A stretch of 64,000 bases of DNA from Bacteroidota bacterium (GCA_006226545.1 SBGR01000018.1:1-64000); one strand, 5' to 3'. Counted from the first letter of the stretch, positions 1 to 9,047 are shown. Notes: generated by a model not told the origin, from the sequence alone. Translations and numbers: made by a program.

Positions 1-487
1 CGTTCACTGGAATGAATTCCAGTGCTGCTGATTTTGTGCGATTGAAAATTGAATTCACTTCACCTCATCATCCCTTCATCTCTTCATCATAGCGGACCTA
101 AAGCCTATCTGGAGTACATTAAAAATTTCACAACAACCACGGCGCAGGACAGAGCAATTCGAGTCAATGTAACCGCCCCCTTCCGGATCACGACTGAAGC
201 GCAGCGAAAGGAGTAATCCGGAGGAATAAGGTTGAGGTTAAGGTTGAGGTTGAGTTGGTTGATTCCAAAAAACCATTATCACTTTCAAAGCCATATAGTT
301 CGTTCAGTTAGATGAATTCATTCAATTGAAACGCCTATCGAAGTATTGGACCTACAACACCTTTAATTTACTACGTAATTATTTACATTTCATTATATTG
401 CTATCGCATAAGCAAAATGAACCGTATTTAAACAATTGAATCTAAATAGCATTTAATAGAACCTTAACCATTTTAATTCAATCATCT
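1..487. other. Intergenic stretch with repeats, no gene seen
   Basis: No credible coding sequence is visible in these 487 bases. It holds a perfect inverted repeat near its left end (CACTGGAA-TGAA-TTCCAGTG, 5-24), pyrimidine-rich CATCATC/TTCATC runs around 63-90, a copy of a dispersed motif (GCAGCGAAAGGAGTAAT, about 200-216) and a GTTGAG/GTTAAG hexamer array (231-254). The last 130 bases are AT-rich and presumably carry the promoter of the following T9SS gene. The left end may be the tail of a region beyond the window. Confidence 0.6.
231..254 (+). repeat. GTTGAG/GTTAAG hexamer array
   Basis: Four head-to-tail hexamers: GTTGAG, GTTAAG, GTTGAG, GTTGAG. The same hexamer family recurs in the opposite orientation at 30176-30211. 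The function is unknown. Confidence 0.75.
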
Positions 488-1366
488 ATGAAAACGAAAC
501 TCAGCATTCTAATCCTTCTCCTATTTTCTACCGGTCTAAAAGCACAAATGACTTCGGTAGGTTCTACCTGGCATTATGATCTTCAAATTCCGGGAACAGA
601 TAGCATTGCGCCCTTGAAAATCACGGCTGCATTTGATACCGTAATTGCGGCTAAAAATGTGACAGCACTCTCTAATCTAGCCCAGTGGCTGCCTAGGGAA
701 AACGGTATTACTCTTCCGGACTACGTTTATGTTGCCCATACCAATGGACAATATGAGATTTACGACTTCAACCGAAGTGAATTTCAGCTTCTCATTGACA
801 GCAATTGGCAAGTGGGTGACACTTTTGTCTTCCAATGGGGGAATACCCTTGATTCCATGATTGTAAGCCAAGCTAATATTCCGAGTGGAATCACTAACAT
901 TTCCAAACATTTGCTTCAAAGAATTAGCAACGGAACCGTTTCTGGCGGAATCTCAGCTTATTTACCGGGGGGATATGATAAAGGATTTATTCCCAGATTC
1001 ACCAATGGATTTAGTGATTCTATTAACTCCATTCGCTGTTATTCCAATCCACATGGATTTTCTTTTGATCATTCCGCCTACGGATGCGAAGCGACTTGGG
1101 TCATAAATAGTGTTCAAAATCAAAAGAAGATGTCGTTAGTCAACTTCTATCCTAATCCATCTTCAAACGGAACATTTAAGTATCAAGGAATAACATCTCT
1201 TGAAAACCTGGTAATGGAAGTCTATGATACTAAAGGCCAAATACAATCAACCCTTCAACTCCATCCAGAATCCGGAGAATTTATTCTTCCGCAAAATCAA
1301 CTGTTCCTGGTTTTAATCAGAGATCAGAGTGGAAACACAAGCAGCTACCGATTATCAACTTTTTAA
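488..1366 (+). CDS. T9SS type A sorting domain protein, function unknown
   Basis: A predicted secreted protein of 292 residues. Residues 1-20 are a classical signal peptide (basic start, hydrophobic core, cleavage after KAQ). The middle part is not recognised; it is rich in aromatic residues and polar turns, as in beta-rich extracellular domains. The last 75 or so residues form a T9SS type A sorting domain beginning with NFYPNPSSNG and ending in a short beta strand. In this family the C-terminal domain sends the protein through the type IX system to the cell surface or medium. It stands alone and is followed by a strong terminator. The start ATG directly precedes the signal peptide. What the mature domain binds or does cannot be read from the sequence. 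Confidence 0.85.
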   Translation: MKTKLSILILLLFSTGLKAQMTSVGSTWHYDLQIPGTDSIAPLKITAAFDTVIAAKNVTALSNLAQWLPRENGITLPDYVYVAHTNGQYEIYDFNRSEFQLLIDSNWQVGDTFVFQWGNTLDSMIVSQANIPSGITNISKHLLQRISNGTVSGGISAYLPGGYDKGFIPRFTNGFSDSINSIRCYSNPHGFSFDHSAYGCEATWVINSVQNQKKMSLVNFYPNPSSNGTFKYQGITSLENLVMEVYDTKGQIQSTLQLHPESGEFILPQNQLFLVLIRDQSGNTSSYRLSTF

Positions 1367-1387
1367 ATACCGTGTATCACACACCAA

Positions 1388-1415
1388 GGAGCATAAATAT
1401 GCTCCTTTTTTTTTT
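1388..1415 (+). terminator. Rho-independent terminator
   Basis: GGAGCATA / TATGCTCC stem followed by ten T residues, 21 bases after the stop of the T9SS gene at 488-1366. Confidence 0.85.
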
Positions 1416-1537
1416 ACCCGATTCAATCTTAATCAAGACACCCATTCCGTATAACGACTAACGCTGAGCGGAAGGAGTAATTTTGAGGAAATAGGAATAA
1501 GCTTAGCTGCTCTACCTTATAGTTACTTCATTACCAA

Positions 1538-2971
1538 CTACCTTGATGCACACCGCTCTAGTTCTTGGGCAATTTGAAGTAGCCTAAAGTCAAACCATTT
1601 GCGGGCATGAATTTGTACACCTACGGGCATGCCGTTTTTAAGCTTTCCAATGGGAATCACCACAATAGGATGTCCGGAGAACGCTGAAGTAAACGCATAC
1701 GAAGCTATGGCTTGGGTATAAGGCACGTTTTTACCGTTAATCAGAAAGGGCTTACCTGCCTTTTGGTGAGGAAAGGCTTCCATCGCACACACAGGTGTAA
1801 TCCACACATCGTATTCACTTAAGAAAGTCTGGTATACCATAGAAAATTCATCTTTGTAGTCGATGGCTTTGGCATATTGAGCATTCGACATTTTAATGCC
1901 TTTGGCCATGCCCAATGCCCACAAATGGTCGCGGTACTTGAGGTAAATAAAGAGGTAAAGCAACCAGTTGATGCCGGGAATGGGCGGCAGGTTGATGCCG
2001 TTTTCAAATCCCTGAATCTTATTGTTAGTTAAGTAAGCCTTTCGCTCATCGTATACCGGATGCGCTTCTTCCAACTGGTGCGAAGATGAGTTCAGCTTAG
2101 CGATAAAGGCATCAAATAGCGCCTTGTATTCGGAATCTATGGGTACCCCATTCATTTGGTCGGCGTATGCAATGCGAAGGGGATTTCCGTTCCAGCCATT
2201 CTGCTTAAACATGAAATTGGGCAATTCCGGAACAGGGTATCGGGTATAATCCGCTAATACCTGCATGGAAAGTACAAGATCATCCAAGCTATTGGCAAGC
2301 GGACCGGGTGTTACAATATGTCTTCTCCCCTGCGATTTACCCGGCACCTTAAGGTGTCCGCGATTGGATATAAAGTTTTCGGTTGGCCGTAATCCATAAA
2401 CTCCGCAAAAATGGGCCGGCACGCGAATAGAACCACCGGCATCTGAACCAATAGAAATAGGCGACATATACGCTGCGACTGCGGCTGAGGCACCACCTGA
2501 ACTCCCACCTGCCGTTCGTTTTAGGTCATGCGGATTGTTTGTTGTGCCATTCCAGGCATTAGCGCTTTGCCAGTCAATCGATAAAAAAGCCAAATTGGTT
2601 ACCCCAATTACAATGGCACCTGCTTCCTTCAATTTTCGCACAATCAAGGCATCTTCTTGAGCGATATTATTGCGCAGCATAGGATCACCGTTGGTATGTT
2701 TCAAGCCCTGAACCATGATACTTTCTTTGATGGTTACCGGAACGCCAAAGAGTGGCCCGACCGATTCCCCGGCATTGAGAATAGCCTCCTTTTCTTGGGC
2801 TTCCTTCATTAAATCTGCCTTTGGGCGAAGCTGACTGATGGCATTCACAGTGCCGTTTTTAGATTCTATTTGAGCGAAAAAGGCCTGGAGTACTTCGCTA
2901 ATGCTGTAGTGTTTGCTTGAAATTAGTTGCGCTAGTTCGCTAGCACTGTGGTGAATAAGTTGCTTTTCCAT
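1538..2971 (-). CDS. Amidase signature family hydrolase
   Basis: A 477-residue member of the amidase signature family, which hydrolyses amide bonds with a Ser-cisSer-Lys triad. The signature is intact: Lys82 in GVPVTIKES, the Gly-Ser-rich stretch TAGGSSGG (cis-Ser157), and the nucleophile Ser181 in GSDAGGSIRVP. Its length and the absence of a clear signal peptide or a transamidosome neighbour argue against GatA; it looks more like a fatty-acid-amide-hydrolase-type or general amidase, and the substrate is not predictable. The track ORF begins at a TTG (3028); the ATG at 2971 is preferred because homology-like sequence starts there and the extra 19 residues look like untranslated leader. It lies downstream of a Crp/Fnr-type regulator on the same strand. 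Confidence 0.85.
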   Translation of the reverse strand: MEKQLIHHSASELAQLISSKHYSISEVLQAFFAQIESKNGTVNAISQLRPKADLMKEAQEKEAILNAGESVGPLFGVPVTIKESIMVQGLKHTNGDPMLRNNIAQEDALIVRKLKEAGAIVIGVTNLAFLSIDWQSANAWNGTTNNPHDLKRTAGGSSGGASAAVAAYMSPISIGSDAGGSIRVPAHFCGVYGLRPTENFISNRGHLKVPGKSQGRRHIVTPGPLANSLDDLVLSMQVLADYTRYPVPELPNFMFKQNGWNGNPLRIAYADQMNGVPIDSEYKALFDAFIAKLNSSSHQLEEAHPVYDERKAYLTNNKIQGFENGINLPPIPGINWLLYLFIYLKYRDHLWALGMAKGIKMSNAQYAKAIDYKDEFSMVYQTFLSEYDVWITPVCAMEAFPHQKAGKPFLINGKNVPYTQAIASYAFTSAFSGHPIVVIPIGKLKNGMPVGVQIHARKWFDFRLLQIAQELERCASR

Positions 2972-3041
2972 AGTAAATCGATGGCAAAAGACGGAAACAC
3001 CTGAAGCAATCGAATTGACATTTGTCAAAAAGCAAATAGGA

Positions 3042-3608
3042 CTAAGAATTGGCTCGAATTCGACTTAAGGTTTCTTGTGTGATACCGAGGTAGCTGGCGA
3101 TATGCTTTAGTTGAACCCTTTGTAAAAGCGATGGACGATCCTTCATCAATTTCGCGTAGCGCTCCTTGGCTGTATGAAAAAGAACGTCTTCTATCCGTTC
3201 AGCCAAATCGATGTAAATACGCTCCAAATACATTCGCAATACCTTTTCATATTGAGGCTTTTGAAGCAAGATCTCCTTTAAGTCAGGGTAAGAGATGGAA
3301 AGGATGCTTGAATCTTCAAGTACTTCTAAGGAATAACGACTCGCTTTATTTTGAATCACGCTATCTATGGCTGTCAACATGGTATGTTCTGGCGCAAAAT
3401 GAGCGGTTATTTCTTCTCCATCACGGTAGTAAAATGCCCTAACCAAGCCTGATTCCACATAAAAAAGCTGCTTGCAAACTTTGCCTTCCTGGTGCAATAG
3501 TTCGTGTTTAGCGAAATTTTTACGTTGACTGATCCGCATTAAATCAGCCATCAACTCTGCTTTACTCGCTTGGTCTAAACCGTCCAATCCGCCTAAAAGA
3601 AAATTCAT
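3042..3608 (-). CDS. Crp/Fnr family transcriptional regulator
   Basis: A 188-residue regulator. The N-terminal two thirds (about residues 20-135) form a cyclic-nucleotide-binding-type beta roll (HELLHQEGKVCKQLFYVESG). The C-terminus carries a short helix-turn-helix (LKHIASYLGITQETLSRIR). The phosphate-binding cassette of true cAMP-binding Crp is not recognisable, so the ligand may be different or absent; many Bacteroidota members of this family are like this. It precedes the amidase on the same strand (about 70 bases to the preferred amidase start) and may control it. It is divergent from the membrane HTH protein at 3718. Confidence 0.88.
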   Translation of the reverse strand: MNFLLGGLDGLDQASKAELMADLMRISQRKNFAKHELLHQEGKVCKQLFYVESGLVRAFYYRDGEEITAHFAPEHTMLTAIDSVIQNKASRYSLEVLEDSSILSISYPDLKEILLQKPQYEKVLRMYLERIYIDLAERIEDVLFHTAKERYAKLMKDRPSLLQRVQLKHIASYLGITQETLSRIRANS

Positions 3609-3717
3609 TTAAGTCAAATATAAATTTCAGCGCCTCAATGCCAAGCTGATTTTATCAAACCCATATGGTCAAATAAAGAATTATCCTACTTTCGCTAAAA
3701 AACCATCCAAGGCTTCT

Positions 3718-4491
3718 ATGCTGCTTGACTTCTTTTCCATAGTACACCCAGCATTTCTGTCGTTTAGCGCGAGTCAGACTAGCTTACCGCTATTCCTGTT
3801 AACGGCTTTTGAAGATGAGCCCGAATTAAATTCGCCGGCCGATGCCCGAATTAGCTTATTGGAAGAGAATGAAAACCTTCAGCTCTTTCTCATTATTGCA
3901 GGACTCCTGTTTCTAATTTTACTCTTTCTGGTGGCGGTTTATTACCAGAAATACAAAAAGACATTGCGACTCTATGAGAGCAAACGTGTCGAATACCATC
4001 GCTTGATGATTGGCAGCACAGAGCCTTCGGCCGAGTTGGTTCGTTTGCAAGAAGCGCTCAATAGCGAAAGGGCCAAGGTGGTGAAACACGAAGTTCAGAA
4101 AAAAGAGCTATTGGCCTATATCGAAGAGCTGAAAGCGAGTCAGGCGAGCACTGAAATACGGCATAAAACCATTCAAATCTCGCGCATCTTAGCCGATCAA
4201 AAAACAGAAGACATCGCTAAGAAAGTGGAAAAGACGGCCAAGATTCTGTATCCGGAATTGGTAGCCGAAGTGCAAGAGCGCTATCCTCAGCTGAATCAAA
4301 TCGAAATGCAGTATTGTATGATGCTGGCCTTGGATTATAATTTGGATGAAATCATCTCCATTTTAGGTAGATCAGAGAAAGCGATTAAGTCGCTGCGCTA
4401 CCGAATTCGCAAGAAAATGGAGCTGGATGAGCAAAAAAGCCTCCCCGATTTCATCCAAGAGCTAAAGCAATATATAACTCATATTCAATAA
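3718..4491 (+). CDS. Membrane-anchored coiled-coil protein with C-terminal HTH
   Basis: A 257-residue protein with an unusual layout: a hydrophobic N-terminal stretch (about 1-30, perhaps a signal or first membrane segment), a clear transmembrane helix at about 55-77 (FLIIAGLLFLILLFLVAVYY), a long charged coiled coil (about 80-180), and a C-terminal helix-turn-helix of the LuxR/sigma region 4 kind (YNLDEIISILGRSEKAIKSL). This resembles Bacteroidota membrane regulators with periplasmic TPRs and a cytosolic HTH, but here the sensor part is almost missing. DNA binding from the membrane is inferred. A degenerate -7 element (TACTTTCG, 3687-3694) lies upstream. The large repeat protein at 4602 follows 110 bases later and may be a target. 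Confidence 0.7.
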   Translation: MLLDFFSIVHPAFLSFSASQTSLPLFLLTAFEDEPELNSPADARISLLEENENLQLFLIIAGLLFLILLFLVAVYYQKYKKTLRLYESKRVEYHRLMIGSTEPSAELVRLQEALNSERAKVVKHEVQKKELLAYIEELKASQASTEIRHKTIQISRILADQKTEDIAKKVEKTAKILYPELVAEVQERYPQLNQIEMQYCMMLALDYNLDEIISILGRSEKAIKSLRYRIRKKMELDEQKSLPDFIQELKQYITHIQ

Positions 4492-4502
4492 TTTAAATAA
4501 AC

Positions 4503-4521
4503 CGAGGCCCAATCGAGGCCC
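4503..4521 (+). promoter_or_regulatory. Direct repeat CGAGGCCC x2 upstream of repeat protein gene
   Basis: CGAGGCCC occurs twice with an 11-base start-to-start distance, one helical turn, about 80 bases before the ATG of the 1463-residue protein. It could be a protein-binding site; this is inference from spacing only. Confidence 0.25.
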
Positions 4522-4601
4522 CTGCTTTCTGGTCATTTTCGTAATTGTGGATTTTTTTTGAGTTGCGGTAAGGTGCAAACTTTATCGAAAACCCAAAACC
4601 C

Positions 4602-7600
4602 ATGAAAACACAAACAACCCCACTCAATCGCTTGAGAGCCTGGACTGCTACCCTGGCAGTCTTGGCCTTCTTAGGCTTTAGTACGGAGGCCTACGCGCAG
4701 TCGTGTAGTCTGCCCTCCATCCCAACTTCCCAGAGCATCCCTTATGCCGGGAGATCATTCAACTTCAGTAACGTTTCACTAAACAACAGTGGTACTACCC
4801 TTTCTGTTAGTTCAGGCGCAAGCGTCACCATTACCTTAAACTGGAGCAGCACGTATCAGTCTTCATACTGTCCGGGTTGTGGCGTTCAACCCTATGTAGG
4901 AATCTCAAATTACTGGAACACATGTTTAGGGAGCTTCTATGGTTATACTAGCAGCGGAAGTTTGAATTATAGCTTTACCGCCCCAACAACCCCAGGTATC
5001 TATTACATTACCGTTACTGGAGGACTCGATCACAACTGCGGTAGTCGTAATACCCCGTGTAGCGACAATGCAATTGCAGCCATTAAAGTAGGCAACCCGG
5101 TGAACAATGCCGCGGTTAGCATCAGTGGTAATGCAAGTGTATGTAACGGCGGATCTACTACCCTAACGGCTAATGTAAGCGGAACTACCTGCACCGGAGC
5201 TTTAACCAACTACAGATGGTTTTTGAACGGAAACGTAATTGCAGGATCTACCGCTTCAACTTATTCTGCAACGGCTTACGGCAACTATACTGTAGAAGCT
5301 TACAACTGCGGTGGTAACGCTGTCACTTCTTCTGCATTTGGATTCTTTGGTGATAACCAAGGTCCGGTAGTTACAGTGCAAGGCTACAATGCCGACTTAG
5401 GCAGCAATGGCACTGTAAGCGTAGCTTTAAGTGATGTTTTTGTTTCTGCCACAGACAACTGTTCTCTCGGTACTATTTCAGTTTCTAAATCGAGCACTAC
5501 GGCAGGCGGACAATCTGTTAGCTTCACATGCTCTGAAACAGGTAACCAAACCGTTTACATTCACGCTAGCGATAACAATAACAATACAACTGTTAAACCG
5601 GCAACTGTTGTTGTAAGAGACGCAGAAGACCCAACCATCCGTGCGAACGATAAAGTTGTTTACCTCAATGCTAACGGAACTGCTTCTTTAACCGCAGCTG
5701 ATGTAGACAATAACTCCTATGACAACTGCGGTATTGCATCCCTCACTTTAACACCAAGCAGCTTTAACTGTGCCAGCATCGGACAAGTAAGTAATGGTGT
5801 ATTGACCGGTATCGTGTCTGCAGACAACGAATTCCAAGCCTACCTTTCCAATAGCGCAACCAGCCTTGGTACTCAAATTGGAAGCGGTAACAACTGGGCA
5901 ACCTCTACCACCATCGGTAACAATACACTTCAAGTAGGACAAGATTACTACCTGCATGTGAAGGTTACAGATTGGGGTATGGATGAAATGTTGATTGCTG
6001 CATTCTATGCTACTGGCAGCTTTGAATTTGAAAACGGAACCCAAACACTTTATACCGGTGCCAATCACTGGACCATGGCAGCTAGCCTTGGTGGAACTCC
6101 TGAAAACATTCAAGAGTTAGGAAGCAATGGCGTATCTCCTTGGGGATACCGCACCGGAATTCCTTCCAATGCAAAACACATCTGGAACTATAACTACAAA
6201 ACTGTAGGTGGCGAAACACGCTACTTTACTGCTAAGATTAAGTATATCGGTGGACAAACTACCGTTACGTTAAGTGGAACAGACAACAATGGCAATACCT
6301 CTAGCGATGTAGCCACTGTTCAAATTCTGGATAATATCGCTCCTACTGTACTTACTCAAAACGTAAGCGTTACCTTAAACAGCAACGGAACTGCTTCCAT
6401 CACTGCTTCTCAAGTGAACAATGGCTCGTACGATAACTGCAGTATTAACTCCATCAACGTTTCGCCAAGTAACTTCAACGTAAATCACATTGGTAACAAT
6501 ACCGTTACCTTAACAGTAACAGATGCCTTTGGTAATATTTCTACAGGTACTGCGATCGTAACTGTTATCGATCCGGCTCCGGTTGTGGTAACACAAAACG
6601 CCACCATCTACCTGGATGCAAATGGTTCTGCAAACTTGGCACCTTCTGCCATTGACAATGGATCCTCTGCCATTACCGGCATCGCTAGCATGTCGCTTTC
6701 AAAAACCAATTTCAGCTGCAGCGATGTAGGAACACAGTCTGTTACCTTAACTGTAACCAGCAATACAGGTAATTCTGCGAGTGCTTCTGCCAACGTTACA
6801 ATTGTAGATAATACCGCTCCTACTGCTACTGCCCAAAATGTAACCATCTATTTGGACGCCAACGGAGCAGCTTCTACCACAGCTTCTGCTGTAAACAATG
6901 GTTCTTCAGATAATTGCGGTGTAGCTTCTTTGAGCTTGTCTCAGACCGCTTTCGATTGCAGTCATGTTGGTAACAATACGGTTACTTTAACTGTAACTGA
7001 CGTAAACGGTAACAGTTCAACAGCCAATGCAACCGTAAGCGTTGTTGATAATATTAACCCTTCTGCTTCTGCCCAAAACGTAACAATTTACTTGGATGCG
7101 AATGGCGCGGCTTCTACCACAGCTTCAGCGGTAAACAATGGTTCATCCGATAATTGTGGTATTGCATCATTAAGCTTGTCTAAAACCAGCTTCAATTGCA
7201 GCAACGTTGGTAACAATACAGTTACCTTAACTGTAACTGACGTAAATGGAAACAGCTCTAACACAAATGCAACCGTTACCGTAGTTGATAATATCACCCC
7301 TACCGCCTCTGCCCAAAACGTAACAATTTATTTGGATGCTAATGGTGCTGCTTCTACCACAGCTTCAGCTGTAAACAATGGTTCTTCTGATAACTGTGGT
7401 GTTGCATCACTAAGCTTGTCTAAAACCAGCTTTGATTGCAGCAATGTTGGAAACAATACAGTTACCTTAACTGTCACTGACGTTAATGGAAATAGCTCCA
7501 ATACAAATGCAACGGTTACTGTAGTTGATAATGTTGCTCCTACTGCCAGTGCACAGAACGTAACTATTTACTTGGATGCAAACGGATCAGCTTCTACTTC

Positions 7601-8993
7601 AGCTTCTTCCGTGAACAATGGTTCTTCTGATAACTGTGGTGTTTCATCACTAAGCTTATCTAAAACCAGCTTTGATTGCAGCAATGTTGGAAACAATACA
7701 GTTACCTTAACTGTGACCGATGTTAATGGAAACAGCTCCAATACAAATGCTACTGTTACTGTAGTTGATAATATCGCTCCTACTGCTATTGCACAAAATG
7801 TAACCATCTACTTGGATGCGAACGGCGCTGCTTCTACTAGCGCTGCTAATGTGAATAACAGCTCTTACGACAATTGCGGAATTGGTTCATTAAGCTTATC
7901 ACAAACAGCATTCAACTGCAGCCATGTTGGAAACAATACCGTTACCTTGACAGTTACAGATGTGAACGGAAATAGTTCAAGTAAAAACGCAACCATTACG
8001 GTAGTTGACAATATCGCTCCTACCGTGTTGACTCAGAATATCACAGTTACTTTGGCCAACGGTGCTGCAAGCATCACTGCTGCTGATGTAAACAATGGTT
8101 CATACGACAACTGCAGCATCGCTAGCATGTCTGTATCTCCAAACAGCTTTACTTGCAACGATATTGGAAACAATACTGTTACCTTAACTGTAACTGACGT
8201 AAACGGTAATACTGCATCATCCAATGCAACCGTAAATGTAGACGGTGTCATTCCGAGCTGCTCATTGACCTCTGCTCCATCCAATAACACCTATACCGGT
8301 GCCGCTGTAAACCAAATGTTTATCGGTTACGGTCCGCAAAGCATGAACTTAACTTGCGCTGCAACTGGTGGAAGTAGCTTTAGCTACAGCTGGTCTGGAA
8401 GCAACTTGAGCAATAGCACTGGAAGCACTAATGTGTTCACTCCTACTGCCGGTGGAAACTATACCATCACTTGTACTGTAACCAACAACAATGGTTGTGT
8501 TACCACTTGCAATATCACCATCTGTGTATTGGATATTCGTTCTAATAACAATCCAAACAACCAGAAGGTATACCTCTGCCACGTTCCTAATGGAAACAAC
8601 AATAACCCTCAAACACTCTCTATCAGTGTAAATGCAGTTCCTTCTCACTTGAACAACCACGGCGGAGATCGCTTGGGTCAGTGCAGCCAGTCTTGCAACC
8701 AGCTGAAAAATGAGCCAGTAGGCGAATTGTATGAACTTGGCGAAGAGGTTGATTTGATTGTTTACCCTAACCCTTCTTCAGGCTTGTTCAAATTCACTTT
8801 GGAAAGCTCCAGCGATGAAAACATCAGCATTCAATTGTTTGATGCAGCCGGTAAAATGGTGAAAGAAGTGAAAGGTGGACATGCATTTGAAGAAATGCAC
8901 GTAGACATCACCTCCATGGCTCCGGGTGTATACTCAGCCGTTGTTAGACAAGGTGAAATCACCAAAACGGTTAAGTTGACCAAAACAAACTAA
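4602..8993 (+). CDS. Large HYR-like repeat protein with T9SS type A sorting domain
   Basis: A 1463-residue secreted protein. A signal peptide (about 1-33, cleaved after AYAQ) is followed by a cysteine-containing N-terminal region, an Ig/PKD-like stretch, and then repeats of about 80 residues with the pattern VTIYLDANG...DNCG...VGNNTVTLTVTDVNGN...VVDN, resembling HYR/Ig-like surface modules. Seven or more units run from about residue 588 to 1214. The first unit (about 350-575) is interrupted by a 160-residue insertion. The end carries PNPSSGLFKF and a beta-rich tail, a T9SS type A sorting signal. A role as surface adhesin or matrix protein is inferred; there is no catalytic motif. The central repeats are almost identical at the DNA level. 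A strong terminator follows. Confidence 0.85.
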   Translation: MKTQTTPLNRLRAWTATLAVLAFLGFSTEAYAQSCSLPSIPTSQSIPYAGRSFNFSNVSLNNSGTTLSVSSGASVTITLNWSSTYQSSYCPGCGVQPYVGISNYWNTCLGSFYGYTSSGSLNYSFTAPTTPGIYYITVTGGLDHNCGSRNTPCSDNAIAAIKVGNPVNNAAVSISGNASVCNGGSTTLTANVSGTTCTGALTNYRWFLNGNVIAGSTASTYSATAYGNYTVEAYNCGGNAVTSSAFGFFGDNQGPVVTVQGYNADLGSNGTVSVALSDVFVSATDNCSLGTISVSKSSTTAGGQSVSFTCSETGNQTVYIHASDNNNNTTVKPATVVVRDAEDPTIRANDKVVYLNANGTASLTAADVDNNSYDNCGIASLTLTPSSFNCASIGQVSNGVLTGIVSADNEFQAYLSNSATSLGTQIGSGNNWATSTTIGNNTLQVGQDYYLHVKVTDWGMDEMLIAAFYATGSFEFENGTQTLYTGANHWTMAASLGGTPENIQELGSNGVSPWGYRTGIPSNAKHIWNYNYKTVGGETRYFTAKIKYIGGQTTVTLSGTDNNGNTSSDVATVQILDNIAPTVLTQNVSVTLNSNGTASITASQVNNGSYDNCSINSINVSPSNFNVNHIGNNTVTLTVTDAFGNISTGTAIVTVIDPAPVVVTQNATIYLDANGSANLAPSAIDNGSSAITGIASMSLSKTNFSCSDVGTQSVTLTVTSNTGNSASASANVTIVDNTAPTATAQNVTIYLDANGAASTTASAVNNGSSDNCGVASLSLSQTAFDCSHVGNNTVTLTVTDVNGNSSTANATVSVVDNINPSASAQNVTIYLDANGAASTTASAVNNGSSDNCGIASLSLSKTSFNCSNVGNNTVTLTVTDVNGNSSNTNATVTVVDNITPTASAQNVTIYLDANGAASTTASAVNNGSSDNCGVASLSLSKTSFDCSNVGNNTVTLTVTDVNGNSSNTNATVTVVDNVAPTASAQNVTIYLDANGSASTSASSVNNGSSDNCGVSSLSLSKTSFDCSNVGNNTVTLTVTDVNGNSSNTNATVTVVDNIAPTAIAQNVTIYLDANGAASTSAANVNNSSYDNCGIGSLSLSQTAFNCSHVGNNTVTLTVTDVNGNSSSKNATITVVDNIAPTVLTQNITVTLANGAASITAADVNNGSYDNCSIASMSVSPNSFTCNDIGNNTVTLTVTDVNGNTASSNATVNVDGVIPSCSLTSAPSNNTYTGAAVNQMFIGYGPQSMNLTCAATGGSSFSYSWSGSNLSNSTGSTNVFTPTAGGNYTITCTVTNNNGCVTTCNITICVLDIRSNNNPNNQKVYLCHVPNGNNNNPQTLSISVNAVPSHLNNHGGDRLGQCSQSCNQLKNEPVGELYELGEEVDLIVYPNPSSGLFKFTLESSSDENISIQLFDAAGKMVKEVKGGHAFEEMHVDITSMAPGVYSAVVRQGEITKTVKLTKTN
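6363..8242 (+). repeat. Tandem 240-bp coding repeats (about 8 units)
   Basis: Units begin at 6363 (237 bp), 6600, 6840, 7080, 7320, 7560, 7800 and 8040 (shorter), each encoding about 80 residues. The units starting at 7320 and 7560 are nearly identical in DNA over at least 150 bases, including third codon positions, so they arose recently or are kept alike by recombination. Outer units are more diverged. Confidence 0.9.
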
Positions 8994-9018
8994 AGATTGA
9001 GCAGATTGGGATTATATG

Positions 9019-9047
9019 GCCGTCTCCTTCGGGAGGCGGCTTTTTTT
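9019..9047 (+). terminator. Rho-independent terminator
   Basis: GCCGTCTCC-TTCG-GGAGGCGGC followed by seven T residues. The loop is the stable TTCG type and one pair is G-U. It ends the large repeat protein gene. Confidence 0.92.

Noticed and set aside
3131-3442. 103-residue plus-strand ORF opposite the Crp/Fnr regulator
   Set aside because: Shadow of a well-supported regulator.
6608-7807. Antisense ORFs of up to 80 residues spaced 480 or 240 bases apart (6608, 7088, 7568, and 8033)
   Set aside because: They are the opposite strand of the 240-bp coding repeats; the open frames recur simply because the repeats have the same phase and few TAA/TAG complements. No start context or homology.
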